Source: Anseranas semipalmata (Eukaryota; Chordata; Aves; Anseriformes; Anseranatidae). Taken from it: a DNA stretch of 64,000 nt. Position 1 is the stretch's first letter; the number at the start of each line of letters is the position of its first letter. The translations under genes were made by a program, and so were the position numbers. The stretch lies in the NCBI GenBank assembly GCA_013399115.1, contig VXAA01005176.1, positions 377,438 to 441,437 of the forward strand, written 5' to 3'. A model generated the notes under the pieces. The model saw only the letters and a program-made list of their open reading frames with translations, searched no databases and had not been told where the DNA came from. Positions 27,346 to 39,405 of the stretch are shown one piece after another.

Positions 27346-27380
27346 GCAGCTTCCTCCGCCCGCAGGGCTACGCTAAGAAA

Positions 27381-30300
27381 AGCAGCCAAACAGCTGTCAA
27401 GTGTGCTTCTCTTGTGTTTGAATACGAATTTTCTAATGGGAGGAAGACACGATGTCTTGTTTCTCAGCACTCGAAAACGATCTTCTCCTTATTTCTTTCT
27501 CTGTGCCTTGTGTGGTAATACTAAGTATGTTAATGGCCTGATCTGTACCGAGGATGCACAGCTTGCGTGTGAGAAACACATCGGAAATGCTGCATGCGTG
27601 TCTTTTCACCAGAGGTGGGAAGAGAAAGAAAAAACAAAGGGTCTGTAACCTCGTCCATAGGGTAAAAGTACAAAAATTGTTGCCCTTAGATGCTGTTTTA
27701 GGTATTTTCTGTTCCTGTAAGAAATGCAACTTATATGTGTCATCTCACTTGACAGGTATGGAAATTTATTAATCGCCAGCCAAATAACCCATTTCATTTT
27801 CCCTTCTTTGGTTACCAAATCCACAGCCAGACAAGAGACAGCCGTAAGTTTCTCTGGCCAGGTTTACTGGCGATCTGTCTCGGCTGTTACTGTAGCTTGC
27901 CTGGTTGTAATGCTCAGCAGGGAGCATGTGTTCCTACATGCTTTCTGAAATATTAATACACAAAATTGTACTGAGGTTTCTGATAGCAGCAGATTGGCTT
28001 CTCTGTGGTTTTCTGATTAGAGGTGTATTGGTGATTCCGAGAAGCCAGTGGCGCCGAAATGGGTTAAACCTAATAAGGTTTTGAAAGCTGATAGCATAAT
28101 TTAAGAGAGCTCAGAGTCACAAAGCTACAGACCTGGCTGACCCCAGCAAATTACAGTGTTTGTTAATGTTCTGTTATAGACATCTTTTAGTCGACCAAAA
28201 GCAGATATATTAAGTGAAAAATTGACTTGTGGTTCACAAAGATAGGCTAGCCTTTCTGCCTTTTTTTTGACAGTTGGTCGACTTAGACATAAAAGAGGGC
28301 ATCATGGCTTCTGTTTTTATCAGGGCTCTTGGGAACGCAGCCTTCAAAAACATTAACTTCAGCTTCCAACTAAAGAAACATAATTGCCTTAAAATCTTTA
28401 TCATCATAATCTTACACAATATGTGCCCCTTGGGAAATCTAAAAACAATTTAAGGAATGGAAGGCACGGGAAAAATCCTTTTACTTTGAGCATGGTGATT
28501 ATAATCATATAAGCTTTAGAATCGGTGCAACTGGAATATAAAGAAAGAGTGATTAAAAAAGGCACTAAAATTTATATTGTGCTTTCAGAATCAATGTTAA
28601 TTAAATGAAGTGGTGGCCAACTCATGGTGTTTCAAACTGAATCTTCTTACTGAGTGTTTAATGACAATAAGTTGGCTTAGGAGCATTTCTTGCAATCTTT
28701 CGACGAGGGTTTTACTGAAATTCTGTTTCAAACCAGGACAAGCTGACAGCTTTAAGAGTCCAGCAACTGAATAGGGAAAAGGGATTTTCATCATTACTAA
28801 GTCTAAATTAATGCAAACAATGGACAGATGTAACAGACTCATGACTCCTCTTATAATCTTGTTATGTTCTGAAGAGGGCATCTGAATTCCCGTGCCACTG
28901 CTATTCAGCAAGGAAAGCACTTTCCTAGGTGTAGGCCAACACGGATGGGAACAGCAGTCAGCAGAGGAAAAGATTGGGCAAAACAGGAACAAAGGTGAGA
29001 GATGTCAGTGGCACAGACCTTGGGTTATGTGTTAGCTGGTGCTCTTGAGACACAAACTATAAGGCCTCTGCTACTCAAAGAATATAGCATCACCTGCACC
29101 ATTTATTCACTAAGACTGTTTGCTGAAGTTCAATTTATAACTTTTATTACAAAACAATAGTCTGCATCCAGGCAAGGCCAAGCACTCCATTTTGGTAGCT
29201 TTTCAAGCCTGAGAACCTTGCAGTCCTGATAGGACTGTCTGAAGAAGCTAATCCCTCACAACAGCGGCAATATTGTCAGGGAGAAAAGCAAATACTGGCC
29301 AAAGTCACTTTTGTTCTCTAAGCATGCTGCCTCTGCTGCTCCACACGGCACTCCCTCCCCACTGCTGCACGGACTGAAGGGACAGTCCCAGTGTTAGAAA
29401 CTGGAGTTCACAGAGGAGAGGCAGGGAGATGGTTTCATCACAGTCTTGGGAAATGTGAGAAGCCAGGGGCCACCAGGCACTGCCTGGACTGCAAATGACT
29501 TCAAAACATGTGCTGTTGCTGTACAACATGATAAGCTCTCAGTACATCTTCCCTCAATATGTTGCTCCAGAGGCAATTGATTTAGATGTAAAATTCTCTT
29601 CATTAAATAACCTTCTGACATGCCCCTTTTAGGAAACGAGAATTTAAGTACAGTGAGTAAAGCGAATAGCCTGTGATGATCACAGATGGAATCTGAGTAT
29701 AAGCTGGCGTTAAAATCTGGGAGTTTCAGACTGGCGGTGTTGTCCGTATCTACCTGCTTTAAGAAAATGAAAAATACTTTGTCGGATGTGCCTTCTACAA
29801 AAAAAATAGCATACTTTATGAGATTTTTATGCCATTTGCTGTAAAGTTTTAACATTTGCCTGAATTCACTGTGTTCATCTGCCATGCCAGTAACCACAGT
29901 GCCACTGCTGCCAGTGGCTGCCTGAAGGCCCAATTCCTTCAAAGATCAAAATATTTTTCTCTGACTGTGCTTCTGGGGACATCATAAAGTGCCACAATTA
30001 GCCTCAGTAGGGAAGTTTTCAGCTTAGTTCTTACAGTGGCCTCTAATTCTTATTCTCAGGTAAATTTTAGAGGAGGAGACCTTGGCCTGCTGAAGGCAGT
30101 AGATTCTCATAGACTTCAAGAAGGGCTGAGAAGCCACTTCTCTTTAATTTTAGTTCTTTGTATTAAAGTTAAAAACAGACAAAAGTTTCTAAACAATCCA
30201 TAATTTATCACATCACTATATGGGAAGGGATCTGCCTCTGTGCTACCTCTAATTCCAAAAGCTAAGATACGATTGTTGAGAACACATTATTTTCAGAGAA

Positions 30301-33300
30301 AATTATGACACAAAAAAAAAAAAAAAAAACCATGCTACAAGTGAAAACTGAGTACTACCAATTTGAAGTTGCATAAAGATTTACAGAAAAGATAACCAAT
30401 TACATGGAACACCTTGGAATCAAACTACTATTATTAAATCATCCTAACTTTCATATAATGATAAGTTTCACTAGCAGGTCCACTTCTGAGAATATAAAAA
30501 CATCAGGGTAATGTTACAATGAAAGATGAGATACATGTGTTGACACAATATTCAATGACTGACTTTTCACTCCCCCAGGTTGCAAATTGTTAACTGAGCA
30601 GAGAATAAAGAACTAATTCCCTTTGCCTCCTTGAAGCCTTAACTCTGCAAAGTATTATTCTCCCAGTTTTTTATGTTTTTCTTTCTTCTCATTCTACCGA
30701 TGGATAAAATTAAGACTGCCCTGCTGGTGCCAGTAGCTCGGAATTTAGTACCACTTTGAGACAATGCAATACATTTCAGTGACTATCAAATGAAATATAA
30801 AACCTTAAATCAAATTAAAGCTAAGTTGTGTGTTTAAAGCTGTAAAAGCTTATTTCGTGTGAAATAAATTTAGAGGTTTCTATATAAACCAGTTGTTTTT
30901 ATCTATTCCTGCCTAAAACTATGCACTGTCAGTGTACGACTATAGATTTTTACTCCTGATTCATAACCACAAGGGACGCTCTAAGCAGCTTTGCTACAGA
31001 TCTAGTACTATGAACTAGAATAATGGCAGCTCCAGTGACAAAAAGAAAAAAAAAGAAGCTGTTTCCCAAGAACTTTAAAGGAGTGTGAGAAAACAAGTCC
31101 CTTGCTGTTCCTCTTAGGGCTTAGTACAGGATTACATCACAATTTTTTTTCTTTTAATCTTCATAAAGAATCACAGACTAACAGGAAAATCATGAGTCGA
31201 TACCTAGAAAGATAATGTACATGAATTAATACTTCAACAATGATACCTAGAAAGATCAATTAATACTTCAAGGACAGGATAAGCTAGTGACATGATCATA
31301 ATCATGAATTCCAGAATGCCTGAATGCCACCTATGTAATCTGCACAGATTAGATGTCACCACTTTCAGATGCAACTCCTGTCTCATGAAAAAGTTTTAAT
31401 TGAGAGAGACCTAAGTTCCAATACCTTCATATATTTTTACGTGTAGTAGACAGTATGTGCATAGATAAGGTATCATTCAAACAAGGACTAGGTATTAAGA
31501 CAGCTGTTATTGGTTCCATAGCTGAGCTAATGCTGGTAGTCTTTGGCCAGCAGATCTTGAAGTCATTTAAGTAAAATGGAACAACTTCAGCAAAAATAAA
31601 GGCTGGATGCTTCCCTCTGTGCTCAAGATAATTAGGATTCTCTGAAAAGATGGGATAAACAGGATTAAGGGGTCTCAGGCAGAGGAATAATGTGTGCACC
31701 CAGCTCTCATATTTAGAGAAGACTTCAACATTAAAGTACTATATAGAAAGCACCTCCACTCAGAGGCGAGCTAACAGAAGGACAGCTGTGGTAGTTATGG
31801 TCTGAGAACCCTTGGTAAACTCAGCTCTTCAGATCAACTAATTTATTTCTGCTAAAACACATAACATTGCAAGGTCTGGCAGCAATGGTGAAGGGTTTCC
31901 AGGAAGCAGAATCTTGTAGCTACCTGCCCACATTCTCACGATGGCTGAATATGTCTCTTATAAAATACGAGTTTAAAGCACTTTCTCATAACTTGTGAAG
32001 GTGCCTATCTGCCATGGAAAAAAAAAAAAAGGGAAAAAAAAATCAGATTTGGAACCAAAAATTTCGTTAGGCATCTTGTTAAGAGAACAGACACCTCTTG
32101 TTTCAGGTGAACAGATAATGTATTTTATTTTCATGGAGAAAAAAAAAAGGAAGGAAAATAGATTTGTTGAGTGACGTTTAGCATTTTCTTCACAAACATA
32201 AAGACAGGAATGAATATAGTGACATTTCTTTGGTTTTCAAGAAGAGCAAAGGTTTCATAAAGCATAGAAATGATTAGAAATTATTTAGCAAAACCTTTTT
32301 TATCATTCCTTTCCTCTTCATCCCTCTATGGCTGAACTTTACAAAGAGCATGGCTGTTTCTTCTACTGCAATAGGAGCTCCTATCAACACATGATTAGTT
32401 TAGCCAAAGAAAAAAAGAAATGGAAATGCATAGTTCAATAAAAAGCATAAAGACTTGCACATGCAGCAGATACTCCCTGAATGGGCTGCAAAGGAAAGTA
32501 GACTGTGAATCTTAATCTGTAAGTATAAACAGCTTTAAAGGGTGTGCTTGTATTGTGAATAACAGTACTGATAAAAAATAACGGGATCTCTCCTGTTCCC
32601 ACAAAGAGCTGCAGTGAACTGATTGGAATTTCACTTTGAGGTCATCTCTGGTCTCAATTGTCTTCCCTAATATGTGTATATTCAATAACCACTATGATGC
32701 TAGTGACAATATTGTATCAGTATAGCAAAATTCCCAGTGCAGTCTCTGCTTGATGTTTGAATATATGCATGCATTCACTGACAGGAAAAAAATATTTCAA
32801 AACATACTATATTTATATAACACCCTTTAACCTAAAGGATTTCAGTAGGTTTCAGAAACTACATGCCTTTAGCAGACTTAAAATAAATCACCACTGGGAA
32901 GGTTTACAGCAGCTCAGCAGCATGCAAAACACTAGCCAAAAGCTTGCTTGATCATATATGGGGATGTTAGTAGTGGTTTATTTAGAGAAAATATACATTT
33001 TTACAAATTTTTTACAAATTCAATACTTCATTTTTCAAAAAAAAAAAATGAAGTAAATGTTTTCATATCCATGGTAAAGAAACAAGTTTATTATTTTTTC
33101 CCTTAAGAACTCCAAGTTATATATATGGTATTCAATTAATTTACCTTTGAAGGTTGAAAGCGACAGTCGGGTTTGTCTGAATGAGGATCCAGAGTTCCAG
33201 AAAGTCTGGAGATAAGATTTAGTATTCAGTAGTATGGATGCAATTCTACCATATTAAATTAACTTCTCTCTGTATTCATACTAAAGGAAGAACAATATCA

Positions 33301-34379
33301 ATATCATTCTTAAAGTGTTCTCAAGACCCAGTTCCTTTAAGCTAGCTGTTCAGTTCTCTGATGACTATTGTTCCTGCTCTTTTTATTGTCAGCTGCAAAG
33401 ATTTCAGCATGTTCAGTTCTGTGGAGTACTACCAAAGTTGTAAATGATCTGGTTAAGGATACTGTATCCTAATTTACAAAAGCAGCTGTACATAATAGAA
33501 TTGTCCAATATTGATCAACTTTTAAGTTATTATATTATTGTATTATATTTAAGCATTATATTACTGATATTATTACTGTAGATGTTAAGTGAATGCTAAA
33601 TAGTGAGATTTGTGACTTAAAAGGCCAGAAATTCAAAGCTGTCACTTGGCTTGTACTTTTACATAGACATCAACCACTGAAAAAAGTGAAAATAAAAGTC
33701 GTATTCCGGATTAAGAGCTAAATTTAAGTATCCTTTAAGTATTGCTATGAATTAAATTCATCATTAGAATTAAGGTCACACAACTTTTCACTATATTAGA
33801 ATCAAATATTTTGGTGTTTAACTGTGTCTTTTCCTGTCCCTCAGCTAAAAACAGAAAATAACCCTATTTCTTTATAAAGAGCATTTTAAGCAGTCTTTGT
33901 CCTAGCATTTAGGCACAATAATGCACAGCTTTAAAAGCATATAATTATACTACTTTTGCAGAAATACCTAGTGAGCACCATTAAAAAAAAACAACAACAA
34001 CAAAAAAAAAACCACACAACATAGAGTTGGATATTACAAGTGAAAAAATGAAAATGTTTAGAGGCATAACAGCATCAGACTTCCTCTACTGATCTGCAAA
34101 ATATATGGTTTGAAATACTCATTTTAGAATCCAACACTGTGCTTCCTCCTTGCTGCAAACTAAAGCAAGCACTATAACCATGGTTCGATGAATTACCTCT
34201 AATGTCGTTATTCAAATTTGCTGAGTCCAGATTACCAAAATGGATATAGTAAGATTTGTATGTAGGCTTGATCAGGCCAGAAGCTGGTGAAACCACTGAC
34301 AAACATGAAAAAGTCTACAGAAAGGTCAGCCACAAATAAGTAACTCATAGGAACCACAGATGATAAGACAAATTTGTCC
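27381..34379. other. Non-coding DNA right of the CpG island; one long unassigned frame
   Basis: No gene recognised. If the island drives a plus-strand transcript, this would be its first intron or early exons; CAG/GTATGG at about 27756 and AAAG/GTGAGA near 28994 are donor-like. The longest frame of the window lies here on the minus strand (29394-29942, 182 codons), with no recognisable motif. Poly-A tracts occur at 30312-30329 and 32018-32042, and a mixed A/CAA repeat at 33983-34011. Confidence 0.45.
31201..31271 (+). repeat. Imperfect two-copy tandem duplication
   Basis: TACCTAGAAAGAT occurs at 31201 and again at 31244, and each copy is followed by an AATTAATACTTCAA block (31224 and 31258). 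The second copy lacks about nine internal bases (near ATGTACATG), so the unit shrinks from 43 to 34 bases. Confidence 0.8.
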
Positions 34380-34600
34380 TGGTAGTGGCAGATGGTAAAA
34401 TGAGAGACAATGGCCACAAGTTGTGGCTTGGAACATTTACGCTGGATATTAGGAAAACCTTCTTTTACTCTGGGAAGGTGATACAGTTCCTCAAAAAGCT
34501 GTGGAAACTACATTGCTGCAGACAGTTTTTGGTTTTGTATCCCTGGAGTTTTCCAAGTCTGAGCTCGACAGAGCTACAGCTGCCCTCATCTATTGTCCTA
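34380..34600 (+). mobile_element. Old CR1 LINE fragment, ORF2 C-terminus
   Basis: In plus orientation the frame reads GHKLWLGTFTLDIRKTFF, which matches the conserved C-terminal block of CR1 ORF2 (G-x-K-L-x-x-G-x-F-R-L-D-I-R-K-x-F-F). The following 'tatccctggagttttccaag' and 'gagctcgacagagctacagc' match the region around the CR1 ORF2 end. The typical 3' tail is absent, so both ends are truncated. It is more diverged than the copy at 56760 and therefore older. Confidence 0.8.
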
Positions 34601-35653
34601 TCTGACATCTGTATCATTCTTTGAAATCTACGTAGGACTGAAGCTTTCAGCTTTACTGGAGCACATCCTGGCTATAATCCTAAACACCACATGTGGCTCT
34701 GCTTATCAAGTTGCCAACCCTTTCTGATGCCCATGATTGTAGAAGAAACTCATGTCCCCAAGCAATTCCTCAGATTGCTGCTGCCAGCAGAAGACAGAGA
34801 AGAGGAGGAAAAGAATCAAGTCAAGTGGTGAGTGGAGATCTAAAAGGTACAGCATTCATCGCTCTGAGCCTCCTTGCCAAGAGTTATTTCAAAGAGCTGA
34901 AGCTAAGCACCCAGACAGCCTGTCTTCTCTGGATGATGACAGGATGATATCCAGAAGCACCAAGAGATCTGCCCACTTTCAAAATCACTCATTACCGGTT
35001 TTCCCAGGGGGTGATTCAGTGCATTCCTCCCGAGGAACATCCTTTACGCTCTACTTGTAGGTAACAGAAGTTTTCAGAAATCTAAAGAAGAGGAAAATTA
35101 GCTCTTGTTAAAGTTCAGATAAACAAAAGGGCTATTGGCAGGCAGCTACTGATGATAGCCAATGTTGACTGCACAGCACAGTGGGCTCTTTGATAATGAA
35201 TGCACTATTCATTAGTGCATTAGTTTTCCTTTCTACTTGATATACTTTTAAAGCAAATTAATCAGAGTGATAAATTTGGTATTTTTGACAGACTGTTTTG
35301 TCAGAGGTAACTGATAGAGTCAGAGTCACTGACTAGTGAGACTACGAAGTTGTGGAGCAGTTGTATGCTAATACATTCAGCACAATACAATAGCTAAATC
35401 ACCAACTTCGTAATGAGTCAAGGGCTCTGAAGTAAGGGTCAGACTGAATAGATAAAACAGTAATAGTGAGGACAACTTTCATCCTTAAACTTCATTTCTG
35501 CAGTGTTGCCCAGCACTGAGGCTCTGGACCTTCTTATAGAAGGTGAATTTTAAAGTGAAAAAATTTCTCTTGCTGTTGCTAAGAAAACTGAAAATAATGT
35601 TGCAAAATCAGTAAGGTTGGATTAAGAAAATAAAAAGGAGTAACAATGATTGG

Positions 35654-35683
35654 TTCACTAATTATCATGTTCACTAATTATCA
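35654..35683 (+). repeat. 16-bp tandem duplication
   Basis: TTCACTAATTATCA is present at 35654 and again at 35670, separated by two bases. It is a simple two-copy duplication. Confidence 0.85.
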
Positions 35684-38249
35684 GAAGGAAGCAAGTTTCT
35701 CATGTCCAATTCATGCTAAGATAGTAAGAGCCTGCTAAAACCTTCAGACAAAACACACATGTTCTGGATATGCAATTCCATGGTATTTATACATGATAAA
35801 TGTCTGTCCACACTGTTTATTTTGTTGCCAGCTATACACATCTCTGCATTTTACATCTCCCAGCTGCTGTCAATCCACAGAACTGTTTAAAAAAAGTGCT
35901 GGATTGTAAGGTCTACTTAAATATTATTGCATATTTAACCTCAGTAGTTTAGATAGACAAAAAGTCTGACTCTCACAGCCAGAACAAAACAGGGGAATAC
36001 TTTAGCTCTTTACAGAAAGCACTAAACCATTTTACTAAAATCAATACTACAGAGGATACGGTACCAAGTTTTTGGTTTTATATCTCTTCCCTCCCCCATT
36101 CCCTTGAGAGTACTACACTGAATAGTTTACTATCTTGCATACTTACTAATAGTACAATACTTTAATAGTAAGTAATATGTCAAAGCTGTGTTTTTAAGCA
36201 AAGTAATGCTGGGATTTTATACCAGACCACAGGTTTCAGAATAATCGATGTATATTTATAGTGACTTAATTACAGTGATGAGGTAGGTCTCTGCTGCCAT
36301 GAGGAAAACTGAAAGGAAAAATATAGTTTCAGTTATATATAGCATAACACAGCTGACTGCAGTTTGCAAAGTTTGCTATTAACAAAAACCACTTTACCTC
36401 AGTGAAAATAGCTTTTTCAATAAGAGGCTCTGGAGACGTACAGTGGATTACAACAGGCTTAGGAACCTGTTGTTGAAGGAATCATGTCACCTGAAGCAAT
36501 CAGCAAGCTTTTAACTAACTGAGACGTGGTTGAAACTCACTTGGAGTGTCAGAAAAACCTAGTTCAAATCTTTCTGATACGCTGCTAGGACTTGAACCTG
36601 ATGGCAGACCTAAAAAAAAAGGGATAGTGAAGTTCTAGTTTCAGACTGTAATATTGATACCCCTTCTGAAATTTTTTTAGGGATGTTATCTGAAGTTGAA
36701 AAATAAAGTCACACTTGAAAAACATCCATGTTTTTTTCTTTTCCTAATTTATTAACAACATACCACAGCAAGAGAGACAAAAAAATTAAAAGAATATCTG
36801 TTGTTTGCTCAGGTGATTGTAGCTTTGAGGTCCGTAACTTCTATCTGTGACAAGTTGAAGTTTGGTAGCAAAGAAACAGCAAAGGTACAGATTCAGTTAT
36901 TCATATTACTTAGCTGCCTTCACCTATTTAGAAGTGAAGGGAACTGATAAGGAAAAAAGAAATGTATGTATTTGATTTTATTCTTCTTGACAGCGCTTCG
37001 GTAAGAAAGGAGTTCCAAAGATTCCTCACTATTCTCACGTGTGATTCTTGGTTTCTATCCAGGTCTGTGTTGGGAATTTTGGCTTGTACAGTACGCAGAT
37101 TAGAGGCCTATAGAAGGAATCCTACAAGACCTCCCCCCCCCAAAGGAAAGGATCAGGATGTTTTCCACGGCACTTCAGCAGTTAGTCCAGAGTTACTCTA
37201 CACAACACAGCTCTGTTCACAAGTGAGACAGTGAGCTGTCTCCTGCACAGGGCTGTCAAATACTCATCTCCTCCTAGATACCACTTTTCTTATGCAGACA
37301 AAAAAAAAAAAAAAAAAAGAGAGAGGAATCTGTACTCAAATAACAGCAGTGAAAACAGTTTCCTGCAATGTGAGAGATACTGTTTCAAAGCAATCTACCT
37401 GACTGATGTGTAGCAGGGACCTGAAGGTCATTTTCCAATATCCCTAAGGAGTGCTTTGCAGTATAGTGGCTATCCTGGAGGGTTTCTCTGACATTTTTAA
37501 AATCAAGTTTTATTAATTGATTATAAAACCAGACAAGACTATGTTGACCATGGAGACTGACTTCCTGTATCATATTGTTTATGGAAGTCACCTGATAGAT
37601 AATTTCAGTAGAAGATAGTAAAGTGAGTCTCATTTTGATGTAAATAATTATATATTCATCGAGCAAGTGTGTGGGGAGGGCCACTTTAGAGAGCAGCCAA
37701 TAGGGCACTTTAGCAACAGAGTCAAACACCATTACCAAATTGCCATTTTGTTTTAAGTCAACATTTTTTGTTTTCTAAGAATGTTCAGATGGTTTTGTAT
37801 TCTTCTTTTTGTCTGAAACACACAGTATAAATGTCCTAGAAAGGACATCCTTTCTTCTTAAGGATAGGCTCTTAAACCTGAGAGTAGATCCTAAAAAAAG
37901 ACTATAAATCATAGATCTGCATTAACATAATGTTAAGAATTTCACTGAAACATGAACATCAATAAAATGTAGTAGTGAAGCCTTGATGTGCAAATGTAAC
38001 TGTCAAATTAAAAAATGACTGTCAAGCTCCGACAAAGGAGGCCCAAAACTAGACTGACTCTGAAATTGGCCTGTAAACACCTCTTTTTTTTTTTCTCCTT
38101 TTCCCCCACTTATGCTGCAGGCATCTCAGAGTTTGAGAGAACTGTGCATTTTATCCACCCTCTTTTCCTATTTCCAGCTTACCAATCTTCTGTTATTTCA
38201 ATAACAGCTCTCATTCAGAAAGGAAGTACCCAAGTTCTCCCACTAAATC

Positions 38250-38272
38250 AAAAAAACAAAACAAAACAAAAC
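38250..38272 (+). repeat. AAAAC simple repeat
   Basis: A run of A followed by ACAAAACAAAACAAAAC. A pentanucleotide microsatellite of poly-A tail type. Confidence 0.85.
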
Positions 38273-38840
38273 TGGTTACAGGGTGTTACATGACTTTTGC
38301 AAATGGTAACCAACCTGCTTTAAAGCATATGTTGCCTCTTGCTTGTCCTGTTCTCTTTCCATTTTTAAAGCTATCTGTTGGAAATGAGCTCTAAAGTTTT
38401 CTGTTCCCTATATTGTAGAGTGATTGAAAGGAACTCTACCCACATTTTTATGAAACAATCTGCTTTGCCAGACTGAAATATTCCTGAAGTTAAAAAAAAA
38501 AAAAACAAAAACAAACAAACAAAAAACTAATGTATTAATATATTGAGTGAATAGGATAAAAACTTTTATCACCTTTACATAGTAATAATAACTTGAAGTT
38601 CTATCTCTTTCCTTTTTGAACAAGAGATGAACAAAACAGAGAATTATTAAAAATAAACATCATGTAAGATTCTTTCCCCTTCTTCCTTCTAGTTTTCCTA
38701 CCTCAGTATCACCTGCCTAAAACTCTGATCAACCACTGTTGAAAATATGTGAAAATTTCATGGCTTAATGTTTCCATTTACTGTGCAGTTAAGTAATCAA
38801 ACAACAGTCCTACTTGCTTTCAAATTTGAAGTAGCTTATC

Positions 38841-39290
38841 ATCACTCCTCTGTTCAGGATGCTGAAGGTTCTTGAAAAGGAGATGAATATTTAGTCCAAT
38901 AGCTGTAACGCTAGCCTGAAGCTTAGAAAACTCAGATAATTCTCTACTTTGCAGGAGACTGGCTGTGTTTTTGTTTATTTATTTATTTGGGGAAAATAAA
39001 AATAAAAAAATAATAAAAAGAAGACTAGCACCTGACTCGGAGCTTGTGTGATATTTGATAATCTTAAAGCTTCAGAAATGTACTGGGAAAAATTGTATGG
39101 TAGGCATAATGTTATATACAGATTTGAAATGTGTGCTTTAGGATTAATTTTCTTTCCTCTAAGGATTTGTGTCACTTCTCTATTTAGAATGCAGTATGTT
39201 CTTGAAAAGAAGACCAATGTTTGGTCAAATAGTTATAGTGATAGCCTGAAGCTTTGAAATCTCAGATAATTCCATGCTTTGCTATAAACT
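38841..39290 (+). repeat. Diverged duplication, offset 330 bp
   Basis: Bases 38841-38965 and 39171-39290 align without gaps at an offset of exactly 330, at roughly 75% identity by eye. Shared blocks include CTTGAAAAG (38871, 39201), TAGCCTGAAGCTT (38912, 39242) and CTCAGATAAT (38931, 39261). The intervening 200 bases do not match well. The second copy runs into a MIR-like SINE and the first resembles the same SINE head, so this may be either a local duplication that included a SINE or two related SINE insertions. Confidence 0.75.
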
Positions 39291-39405
39291 TACTGCATAA
39301 CCTTGGAGAAGTCATTCTGCCTGTCTATTGCAATTCCACATCTGTGAAATGAAAATAATAGTAGTATTCCTCTGTGTCAGTGGGGTGTTGTAAGGGGCGC
39401 AGTTT
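39228..39405 (+). mobile_element. MIR-like SINE (CORE-SINE)
   Basis: ACCTTGGAGAAGTCATTCTG, then CCACATCTGTGAAATGAAAA, TAATAGTAGTATTCCTCTGT and GGGGTGTTGTAAGG follow the order of the MIR consensus ('gaccttgggcaagtcactt ... catctgtaaaatgggataataatagta ... cagggttgttgtgagg'). The tRNA-like head is decayed. MIR-type elements are ancient and mostly fossils in birds, and the divergence here fits that age. Confidence 0.78.

Larger units (their letters stand above)
26696..27380. promoter_or_regulatory. CpG island, probable promoter
   Basis: About 680 bases of very GC-rich, CpG-dense sequence rising sharply out of a roughly 37-40% GC background where CpG is rare. Unmethylated islands of this kind mark promoters and first exons in vertebrates, often of widely expressed or developmental genes. 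It contains GC boxes, a YY1-type ATGGCGGC motif in minus orientation, and donor-like CAG/GTAGC sites on the plus strand at 26890 and 27196. Open frames exist on both strands (minus 26688-27119 and 26699-26977, plus 26915-27376), as expected in any GC-rich block. None was recognised, so the direction of transcription is unknown and may be both ways. Confidence 0.87.
34601..38840. other. Non-coding DNA with small repeats
   Basis: No gene recognised. A serine- and arginine-rich 102-codon plus frame at 34752-35060 is not assignable. C9 at 37133-37141, an 18-19 base poly-A at 37300-37318, an AAAAC repeat at 38250-38272 and an A/CAAA repeat at 38492-38526 are simple sequence. A 16-base tandem duplication lies at 35654-35683. 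Confidence 0.45.

Noticed and set aside
26688..27376. Long frames on both strands inside the CpG island as genes
   Set aside because: GC-rich DNA has few stop codons, so long frames are expected. None has a recognisable domain, and the direction is undecided, so only the island is annotated.
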